5,152 nucleotides of DNA from Candidatus Aciduliprofundum sp. JdFR-45 (lineage in GTDB: Archaea; Thermoplasmatota; Thermoplasmata; Thermoplasmatales; JdFR-45), in contig MTNG01000052.1 in the NCBI GenBank assembly GCA_002011395.1, forward strand, positions 1 to 5,152, read 5' to 3'. Positions within the stretch are counted from its first letter, which is position 1. The number at the start of each line of letters is the position of its first letter. Of the stretch, positions 1 through 5,149 are shown piece by piece. A program made the position numbers and the translations under genes. The notes under the pieces were generated by a model that was not told the DNA's origin, made no database searches, and saw only the letters and a list, made by a program, of their open reading frames with translations.

Positions 1-186
1 CCGTTGCCGTCCCTCTCGGGACCCGCCCTTGCGGGCGGCGGGCCGGCCCTCGGAGGGGGGAATTTCCTCAGCGGAAGGGGGCTCCGCCCCCTTTCCAAAC
101 CCCCGGCAGGAGGTCGGTCGGAGGGCTGCCCCCTTCCACCGTCGGCCGCCCTCGGGCTCTCCGCCATGCTTACCAATGCGAGGGGG
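1..186. other. GC-rich non-coding region with multiple short inverted repeats
   Basis: This stretch is dominated by G and C runs and reads as low-complexity Gly/Pro/Ala/Arg-rich peptide in every open frame, with no recognisable domain, so I treat it as non-coding. It contains several self-complementary elements: a 6-bp stem (23-28 with 33-38, loop TTGC), a perfect 10-bp palindrome GGGCCGGCCC at 40-49, and the hairpin at 73-96 listed separately. A second G-run/C-run block at 119-138 (GGAGGGCTGCCCCCTTCC core) resembles the 73-96 element imperfectly. Such GC-rich palindromes are common in intergenic repeats of high-GC archaea and bacteria. It could also be the 3' trailer of an upstream gene outside the window. 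Composition changes abruptly near 186-190. Confidence 0.5.
73..96. repeat. GC-rich hairpin, REP-like or terminator-like
   Basis: Bases 75-82 (AAGGGGGC) pair perfectly with 86-93 (GCCCCCTT) around a 3-base loop TCC. Two further G-C pairs (73-74 with 95-96) can form if T94 is bulged. The right arm ends in TTT. The shape, a G-run, CTCCG and C-run followed by TTTCC, is typical of dispersed intergenic palindromes, and it could also end transcription of a gene lying to the left. Which of these it is cannot be settled from one copy. Confidence 0.5.
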
Positions 187-212
187 GATAAAAAGGTTTG
201 GTAGAACGCCTT

Positions 213-230
213 CGTGGTTAGATTTATATA
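213..230 (+). promoter_or_regulatory. Archaeal promoter (TATA box) for the propeller/FnIII gene pair
   Basis: TTTATATA at 223-230 matches the archaeal TATA box. The preceding bases (CGTGGTTAGA, 213-222) are only a weak BRE match. The first T of the box lies exactly 31 nt before the ATG at 254, so transcription starting at the usual distance of about 25 nt downstream of the box would begin at or next to that ATG and give a leaderless mRNA. The same 31-nt spacing occurs at the fibrillarin promoter in this window, which strengthens both calls. Confidence 0.7.
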
Positions 231-253
231 GAGCAATTCCGTTGATTCGCCGT

Positions 254-2554
254 ATGAGGCAGGGGTTTTGTGCAGCAAGGGAAGGGGATACGAGGAATGC
301 GAGAAGAACGATGTGTACATTCGCTGTATTTATTATTGTATTCTTAGTGGCTCTGTGCTATGACTTTCAGATGGAACATAACAGTACAACGGCTGCAGAA
401 GACACCGTGGTAGAGGCGCGCACAGAGGCATCAAGCTCACCATGGCCGATGTTTATGGGAAACCCGAGACACACCGGGTTGAGCCCGTACGATACGAGTG
501 CGACCAGAGGAGGGCTGCGATGGAAATTGTCTATGGAGGAGGATATTTATGAAATGGCGTACTGGGAGGAATACACCCCCCAGCCGGTAATAGGCCCCGA
601 TGGAACAATATACATAGGTATATTTATAGGAAAATCCGCTGCATCGCGCACAGCGATTGAGGGCGATGTCACTCCCAATTTTTATGCAATATATCCCAAT
701 GGGACTGTGAGGTGGTCCAAGAGACTATATGGCTACCCTCCTTTCAAACCGCCAATACCAGCCGTGGATGAGAATGGAACGATATATGTCTCTTTCATAG
801 ATGGACTCACCGCAATAAATCCAGACGGTACAGGCAAATGGGGATGGAAAGACGGACGCGGTCAATGGATAACAGCGCCCACAGTAAAGGACGGGACAAT
901 TTATATTGGTTCGTCCGGAGACAACCTCGGTTATGTGTATGCCATAGGCACAGACGGGACAACGCTATGGAGGTTCCGGACGGAGGGTGGCGTAATATCC
1001 TCTCCGGCCGTTGGCGATGACGGGACGGTTTTCATCGGTGATTTAAACGGCACCCTGTACGCCGTAAACCCGAATGGCACACTGAAATGGAAGTTACATA
1101 TTGGGGATGAAATGCATTCATCACCGTCTATTGCCGATGACGGCACGATATATATAATCACGTATTGGAATGGAACTCTGTATGCCATCAACCCAAACGG
1201 AGGCATAAAATGGAAATTCGCAATGGGAAGCGCTCAAGTACACACCACGCCTGCGATAGGGAAGGACGGTACAATCTACGCCTGCTCCGGCTTTGATGGT
1301 CTCTATGCGATCGCCCCCAACGGCTCCGTGAAGTGGGTCTTTGAAACCCATGACTGGTCCCCCAAATCGCCAGCGATAGGCGGCGACGGAACGATATACG
1401 TAACGTCTTTCGATGGGTTTTTATATGCTGTTTCGCCCAATGGAACGCTGAAATGGAAATTTAAAATGTGGGAACACGTATGGTCTTCGCCGATTATCGG
1501 CGACGATGGCACCATTTACGTTGCCTCTTTTGGTCGCGAGGGGAGTGGGCCAAAGGCATATCTTTACGCTGTCAACACCGGCGCACCCTCTCCACCCATG
1601 AATGTTAAAGCGTATGCCGAGAACGGCACAGTGCGGGTTGAGTGGAGGCCTCCCCCGACGGACGGAGGGGCGTCCATAGTAGAATACAGGATATACCGAC
1701 GTCTGAATAGGCCGGCAAACTATACCCCCGACACTAAGCCCATAGCCATCGTTGATGGAACCACCTTTGCTTACATAGACAGCGACGTGGAGAACGGAAC
1801 GAGATACTATTACTACATTATCGCGGTGAATTCCATAGGGGAGAGCGAGAGGAGCAACGTGGCGTGGGCGATGCCCGTGGGGATACCTATGCCTCCACAG
1901 AATCTAACCGTTGTGGAGGGAAGATATCCCATTCTCCGCTGGAAATATCCTGAAAACGATGGAGGGAATGCAATCAGGATGTACAATATTTACAGATGCG
2001 GGGATGGGATAAATTTCTCTCTGATTGCCCAAGTTGACGGATCAACGCAGAGATACATAGATTACGATGTGGAGTGCGGCCATACCTATTGGTACTACAT
2101 AACTGCGGTCAACGAGGCCGGAGAAAGCGAGGTAAGTTCCGTGGTTATGGTTGTTACGTCTCCTACACCACCTGCACCTCCGCTAAACTTAACCATCGAG
2201 GTTAGGGGACATAATATAAGATTGAAATGGACGAATCCGGAAAAGGACGGAGGTAGTTCAGTTAAAGGATATAAAATATATCGCAGTGAAGATGGAATAA
2301 ATTTCTATTTAATTTCGGAGGTTAACGAAATGCACCTTGATTACACTGATGTCACGGCGGAGCCAGGAAGAACACACTGGTATTATGTGACGGCGGTGAA
2401 TGAGGCGGGAGAAAGCAATAAGAGCAATATTGTGGCGATACAAGTCCCTCCAAGGGAATGGTGGAACTCCGATGTAGGCGTCTCTGCAATACTAGCCGCG
2501 ATTGTGGCAGGGTGCGCCTGTGTGCTGTGGGGTATTAGGCGAAGGAGGAGATAA
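254..2554 (+). CDS. Surface-anchored PQQ-like beta-propeller protein with three FnIII domains
   Basis: The product (766 aa) is predicted to be an exported, membrane-anchored extracellular protein. A basic N-region (RR at 17-18) precedes a hydrophobic segment at about 21-36. A WPMFMGNPRHTG motif (64-75) opens a propeller with eight units of the type PAIGxDGTIYxxxxDGxLYAxxPNGTxKW (about 111-442). The GGLRWKL strand before unit 1 probably completes the last blade, which lacks its own final strand, as in Velcro closure. Three FnIII domains follow (about 444-543, 544-636, 637-733), each ending in a TAVNxxGES-like strand, then a transmembrane helix (about 741-761) and an RRRRR tail. About 15 N-x-S/T sequons suggest glycosylation. 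Ligand and function are unknown; no catalytic motif of quinoprotein dehydrogenases is seen. The start at 254 is preferred because of TATA spacing and because the ATG at 311 would leave no positive charge before the hydrophobic segment. The frame is open further upstream, but only through low-complexity GC-rich DNA. Confidence 0.85.
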   Translation: MRQGFCAAREGDTRNARRTMCTFAVFIIVFLVALCYDFQMEHNSTTAAEDTVVEARTEASSSPWPMFMGNPRHTGLSPYDTSATRGGLRWKLSMEEDIYEMAYWEEYTPQPVIGPDGTIYIGIFIGKSAASRTAIEGDVTPNFYAIYPNGTVRWSKRLYGYPPFKPPIPAVDENGTIYVSFIDGLTAINPDGTGKWGWKDGRGQWITAPTVKDGTIYIGSSGDNLGYVYAIGTDGTTLWRFRTEGGVISSPAVGDDGTVFIGDLNGTLYAVNPNGTLKWKLHIGDEMHSSPSIADDGTIYIITYWNGTLYAINPNGGIKWKFAMGSAQVHTTPAIGKDGTIYACSGFDGLYAIAPNGSVKWVFETHDWSPKSPAIGGDGTIYVTSFDGFLYAVSPNGTLKWKFKMWEHVWSSPIIGDDGTIYVASFGREGSGPKAYLYAVNTGAPSPPMNVKAYAENGTVRVEWRPPPTDGGASIVEYRIYRRLNRPANYTPDTKPIAIVDGTTFAYIDSDVENGTRYYYYIIAVNSIGESERSNVAWAMPVGIPMPPQNLTVVEGRYPILRWKYPENDGGNAIRMYNIYRCGDGINFSLIAQVDGSTQRYIDYDVECGHTYWYYITAVNEAGESEVSSVVMVVTSPTPPAPPLNLTIEVRGHNIRLKWTNPEKDGGSSVKGYKIYRSEDGINFYLISEVNEMHLDYTDVTAEPGRTHWYYVTAVNEAGESNKSNIVAIQVPPREWWNSDVGVSAILAAIVAGCACVLWGIRRRRR
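584..1579 (+). repeat. Eight tandem propeller-blade repeats in the first paralog
   Basis: Eight consecutive coding repeats of roughly 110-150 bp each encode the DGTIY / LYA / NGT-KW pattern of PQQ-like blades. Units 3-7 are the most regular. Unit 1 has about 10 extra residues (GKSAASRTAIEG region) compared with unit 1 of the neighbouring paralog. Unit 8 has a GREGSGPKA insertion and stops at LYAVNTG, leaving its last strand to come from the N-terminus. Repeats are visible at protein level and only partly at DNA level. Confidence 0.8.
1583..2452 (+). repeat. Three tandem FnIII-coding repeats in the first paralog
   Basis: Each repeat starts at a PPxNLT/PPMNV motif, continues through an RW/EW strand, a (E/T)xDGG turn, a Y-x-IYR strand and a YWYYITAVNEAGES-like strand. 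Approximate borders are 1583-1882, 1883-2161 and 2162-2452. The second copy alone carries a cysteine pair (Cys582 and Cys608), at positions that are Ser and Pro in copy 3. Copies 2 and 3 are closer to each other in their C-terminal halves (INF, TAVNEAGES) than to copy 1. Confidence 0.8.
2544..2548 (+). promoter_or_regulatory. Shine-Dalgarno site for the second propeller gene
   Basis: GGAGG lies 8 nt before the ATG at 2557, within GAAGGAGGAG. The motif is made of the arginine codons (AGG AGG AGA) that encode the basic tail of the first protein, so the same bases anchor one protein and initiate the next. With only 2 bp between stop and start, translation of the pair is probably coupled. It contrasts with the promoter-proximal starts at 254 and 4505, which have no clear Shine-Dalgarno site. 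Confidence 0.8.
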
Positions 2555-2556
2555 AT

Positions 2557-4437
2557 ATGTGGAGATATATCTACCCGAAAATATGGGTGGCAATGTTAAT
2601 TCTCATATTTATTATGACTGGATGTGATGTTAGCTTCCAGACAGAATATGAGAACAACACAACATCTTATATAGTGCGTGCAGGACCCGCAAACTCATCC
2701 TGGCCGATGTTCATGGGAAACCCAAGACACACCGGGCAGAGTTCTTATAGCAACACCGCCAACCCCGGCGGACTTAAGTGGAAGATTACCATGGGCCCTG
2801 GAACGTGCACAAGATGGTCTTTGCCTGCGCTGGGCCCGAAAGGAACCATCTATTTAGGATTATATCCAGATGGCATGTACAGCCCTAATTTTTATGCCAT
2901 ATATCCTAACGGAACTGTGAAATGGGCGATTTCACTATCAAAATATACTTTCCCTTCCACCCCTGCTATAGATGCCGAGGGAACGATATATGTGTGCTGT
3001 GATGGTTTCTTATATGCGATAAAACCCGATGGTGACATTTTGTGGAGTAAGAGAACACATACTTTCATGTCATCACCAACCATAGGAGAGAATGGAACAA
3101 TCTATGTGGGGTCAGAGGCAGGATATCTCTATGCCATTCAACCAGATGGGACTACCATATGGAAGTTTGAAACGGGCGGGAGCATTATTTCATCCCCGGC
3201 TGTTGGAGCGGAGGGCACAATATACATAGGGTCTTCAGATGGATATCTGTATGCCGTCGAACCCAACGGCACACTCAGATGGAAATTTTATACAGATAGG
3301 CTAAATAATTATTACTCGCCTATAGTTGGCAATGACGGCACTATTTACTACGGACCATATGCGATAAATTCAGATGGTACGCTGAAATTTAAAAAGGATG
3401 TATCTCTACTCGCGATTGACAGAGATGAAACCATATATGCCCTCTCCGGTTTAAACACCCTATATGCCTTTTCCTCCGACGGTTATCTCAAATGGTCTTT
3501 TAAAATTGGGTTTAAAATGGGGGATTGGTCGCAACTTTCTTCGCCGGCCATAGGAGGAGATGGTACGATATATGTGGCATCATATAGTGGTTTTCTCTAC
3601 GCTATAAATCCTGATGGGACTCTAAAATGGGTATTCAAATTTTCCAAACGAACGTGGTCATCGCCAGTTATCGGTAACGACGGGTCCGTTTACATAGGGG
3701 TTTCCAATTATCTTTATGCGATAAACACAGGTGCACCATCTCCGCCGATGAATGTTAAGGCGAAAATGGAAAACGGTTACGTGCGGGTCGAGTGGGACCG
3801 CCCCTCTGCGGATGGGGGTTCTCCAATTATGGAATACAGAATATACCGCACTCTCTACAATCCAACGTCCTCCCTTCCGGACTGTCCACCCCATGCAACG
3901 GTTAACAATACCACCTGCGTCTATATAGACAGAGATGTGGAAAATGGAATGAAGTATTATTATTACATCACCGCTGTTAACACTCTGGGAGAGAGTGAGA
4001 GAAGTTCGGCTGTATGGATCATCATACCCGCATGGGTACCCACCCCGCCGCAGAACTTAACTGTTGAGGAAGGAAAGTATCCTATACTCCACTGGGAGCC
4101 TCCTGAAAACGATGGGAGTAGCGCTCTCAGTACATACAGGATCTACAGAAGCGAGGACGGCGTGAATTTCTCCCTTCTCACCGAGGTGAGCGACTACATA
4201 TACTACTACACAGATGAAGATGTAGAACCCGGAAAAACATACTGGTATTACGTTACAGCAGTCAACGACGTAGGGGAGAGCGACAGCAGCAATTTGGTGA
4301 AAGCGACAGTTCCATATCCCGAGGAAAAGTACGATGATTCCGCGACTCCTATTGCCCTGCTCATATCGGGCGCACTCGCAGGGTGCGTCTGCGTGCACTG
4401 GTACGCTAAACGCAGAAAGAGAAGAAGAAACGGTTAG
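2557..4437 (+). CDS. Surface-anchored PQQ-like beta-propeller protein with two FnIII domains, possible lipoprotein
   Basis: The 626-aa product is a paralog of the preceding gene's protein. A hydrophobic segment (about 10-22) ends in MTGC (Cys23), a plausible lipobox. WPMFMGNPRHTG (49-60) opens an eight-unit PQQ-like propeller (about 90-391). Unit 5 is shortened (TIYYG runs almost directly into YAINSDG) and unit 6 is degenerate (DRDETIY instead of DGTIY). Two FnIII domains follow (about 393-493 and 494-588), one fewer than in the neighbour, then a transmembrane helix (about 597-616) with GCVCV and a basic KRRKRRR tail. About ten sequons occur, two pairs overlapping. It starts 2 bp after the upstream stop with a strong Shine-Dalgarno site, so the two are probably one operon and arose by tandem duplication. 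The role is unknown: surface adhesion, scaffold or ligand binding are all possible; an enzymatic role has no direct support. Confidence 0.85.
   Translation: MWRYIYPKIWVAMLILIFIMTGCDVSFQTEYENNTTSYIVRAGPANSSWPMFMGNPRHTGQSSYSNTANPGGLKWKITMGPGTCTRWSLPALGPKGTIYLGLYPDGMYSPNFYAIYPNGTVKWAISLSKYTFPSTPAIDAEGTIYVCCDGFLYAIKPDGDILWSKRTHTFMSSPTIGENGTIYVGSEAGYLYAIQPDGTTIWKFETGGSIISSPAVGAEGTIYIGSSDGYLYAVEPNGTLRWKFYTDRLNNYYSPIVGNDGTIYYGPYAINSDGTLKFKKDVSLLAIDRDETIYALSGLNTLYAFSSDGYLKWSFKIGFKMGDWSQLSSPAIGGDGTIYVASYSGFLYAINPDGTLKWVFKFSKRTWSSPVIGNDGSVYIGVSNYLYAINTGAPSPPMNVKAKMENGYVRVEWDRPSADGGSPIMEYRIYRTLYNPTSSLPDCPPHATVNNTTCVYIDRDVENGMKYYYYITAVNTLGESERSSAVWIIIPAWVPTPPQNLTVEEGKYPILHWEPPENDGSSALSTYRIYRSEDGVNFSLLTEVSDYIYYYTDEDVEPGKTYWYYVTAVNDVGESDSSNLVKATVPYPEEKYDDSATPIALLISGALAGCVCVHWYAKRRKRRRNG
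2824..3729 (+). repeat. Eight tandem propeller-blade repeats in the second paralog
   Basis: Eight coding repeats follow the same order as in the first paralog. Units 2-4 and 7 are regular. Unit 5 lacks roughly six residues between the TIY strand and the YAI strand and also loses the Trp of the KW strand (LKFKKD). Unit 6 keeps TIYAL and LYAF but has DRDE in place of the Gly turn. Unit 8 ends at LYAINTGAPSPP, aligning exactly with the end of the propeller in the first paralog. Confidence 0.75.
3733..4320 (+). repeat. Two tandem FnIII-coding repeats in the second paralog
   Basis: The first copy (about 3733-4035) matches FnIII copy 1 of the upstream gene (PPMNVKA, RVEW, MEYRIYR, YYYYITAVN). The second (about 4036-4320) begins like upstream copy 2 (PPQNLTVEEGKYPILHW) but continues largely like upstream copy 3 (IYRSEDGVNF, EPGK, SSNLV). 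Copy 1 carries its own cysteine pair (Cys443 and Cys454), at positions that are Thr and Phe in the upstream protein. Confidence 0.8.
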
Positions 4438-4465
4438 CGTGCACACTTTTCAACTCAGACCCGCC

Positions 4466-4479
4466 CGAAAAACTTTAAA
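4466..4479 (+). promoter_or_regulatory. Archaeal promoter (BRE plus TATA box) for flpA
   Basis: TTTAAA at 4474-4479 is preceded by CGAAAAAC (4466-4473), a good purine/A-rich BRE. The first T is exactly 31 nt before the ATG at 4505, predicting a leaderless transcript. The promoter lies in the 67-bp gap (4438-4504) after the propeller pair and indicates that flpA is transcribed independently. The only other notable element in the gap is a short T-run at 4447-4450, a weak candidate for archaeal termination of the upstream operon. Confidence 0.75.
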
Positions 4480-4504
4480 CCCCCCGCGCCCATCCCATAG
4501 GCGG

Positions 4505-5149
4505 ATGGAGAGGACGAAGTACGCCGGCGTGTACCGACGGGGCAGGTCGCTCTACACCCGCACCCGCCTTGATTCCCCCGTGTACGGCGAGAGGATGCTG
4601 GTGGAGAAGGGGAGGAGGTACAGGCAGTGGGACCCGCGGAGGAGCAAGCTCGCCGCCGCCCTCCTGAAGGGGATGAAGCGCTACGCCCTCCGACCGGACT
4701 CGCGCGTTCTCTACCTCGGCGCGGGCGCCGGCACGACGGTGAGCCACGTCGCGGATATAGCCTCAGATGGGAAAATCTACGCGGTGGAGTACGCCCCCCT
4801 TCCCTTCATGAAGCTCCTCATGCTCGCGAAGAGGATGGAGAACGTTTTCCCCATCATGGACGATGCAAGGTACCCTGAGAGGTACGAGGTCTTCGTGGGC
4901 AGGGTGGATATCATTTATCAGGACGTGGCCCAGAGGGACCAGGTGCGCATATTCAGGCGCAACTGGGAGTTCTACGGCGAGGCGGAGGTCGGATATCTGT
5001 TTCTCAAGACCTCCTCCGTGGACGTCACGAAGCCCCCGGCGGAGGTCATGAGGATGGCCGTGGATGAATTGAAGCCATACCGCGTCGTGGAGCGTCTGAA
5101 CCTCAACCCCTACGAGAAGAACCATTACCTGCTGGTGGTGGAGAGATGA
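4505..5149 (+). CDS. flpA: Fibrillarin-like rRNA/tRNA 2'-O-methyltransferase
   Basis: The enzyme methylates ribose 2'-OH groups of rRNA and tRNA, using S-adenosylmethionine within the C/D-box sRNP with Nop5 and L7Ae. The 214-aa product has the usual archaeal fibrillarin length. Visible family features are VYGERMLVEKG (27-37), YRQWDPRRSKLAA (39-51), the SAM-binding loop LYLGAGAGTTVSHVAD (69-84), acidic VEY (94-96), IIYQDVAQ (136-143), SVDVTKPP (171-178) and NPYEKNH (201-207). The catalytic K-D-K-H set known in the family is intact as Lys48, Asp140, Lys168 and His207. The SAM loop has GAGAGTT where many archaeal homologs have GAASGTT. The frame is open back to 4334 inside the previous gene, but the ATG at 4505 fits the TATA spacing and the family N-terminus. 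Nop5, often adjacent, is not on the left side here. GC content is much higher than in the preceding pair. Confidence 0.95.
   Translation: MERTKYAGVYRRGRSLYTRTRLDSPVYGERMLVEKGRRYRQWDPRRSKLAAALLKGMKRYALRPDSRVLYLGAGAGTTVSHVADIASDGKIYAVEYAPLPFMKLLMLAKRMENVFPIMDDARYPERYEVFVGRVDIIYQDVAQRDQVRIFRRNWEFYGEAEVGYLFLKTSSVDVTKPPAEVMRMAVDELKPYRVVERLNLNPYEKNHYLLVVER

Noticed and set aside
188..197. Second TATA-like element (ATAAAAAGG)
   Set aside because: No start codon lies at the expected distance, and the match is weaker than the box at 223.
4..204. Open frame of 66 codons at the left edge
   Set aside because: It encodes low-complexity Gly/Pro/Ala/Arg-rich peptide driven by G/C runs and palindromes, has no recognisable domain, and overlaps the frame leading into the first propeller gene.
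29..253. Upstream extension of the first propeller gene to an ATG at 29
   Set aside because: The extension crosses the GC-rich palindromic region and the TATA box and would put about 75 low-complexity residues before the signal segment.
311..313. ATG at 311 as start of the first propeller gene
   Set aside because: It has no good Shine-Dalgarno site and would remove the basic residues before the hydrophobic segment. It remains possible with a leader of about 57 nt.
287..340. Twin-arginine export signal (ARRTMCTF)
   Set aside because: The residues after RR do not fit the S/T-RR-x-F-L-K pattern, so ordinary Sec export is more likely.
931..1515. Antisense open frames through the first propeller
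   Set aside because: They repeat the motif AYRVPF/VPSSP as mirror images of the blade repeats, so they are shadows of the coding strand.
254..1579. Quinoprotein dehydrogenase (PQQ enzyme)
   Set aside because: The blades are of the PQQ-like repeat type, but I see no catalytic or cofactor-binding signature of the enzymes, and the FnIII/anchor design points to a surface protein.
2471..2551. PGF-CTERM archaeosortase signal
   Set aside because: A membrane helix and basic tail are present, but no Pro-Gly-Phe motif precedes the helix in either paralog.
4057..4446. Antisense open frame of 129 codons
   Set aside because: It lies wholly opposite the FnIII and tail codons of the second propeller gene, with no start signal or recognisable domain.
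4447..4450. T-run as a terminator of the propeller operon
   Set aside because: Four T residues without other structure are too weak to call as a separate feature.
4334..4504. Extension of flpA upstream to an ATG at 4334
   Set aside because: It overlaps the end of the second propeller gene in another frame, crosses the flpA promoter, and adds residues unlike any fibrillarin N-terminus.
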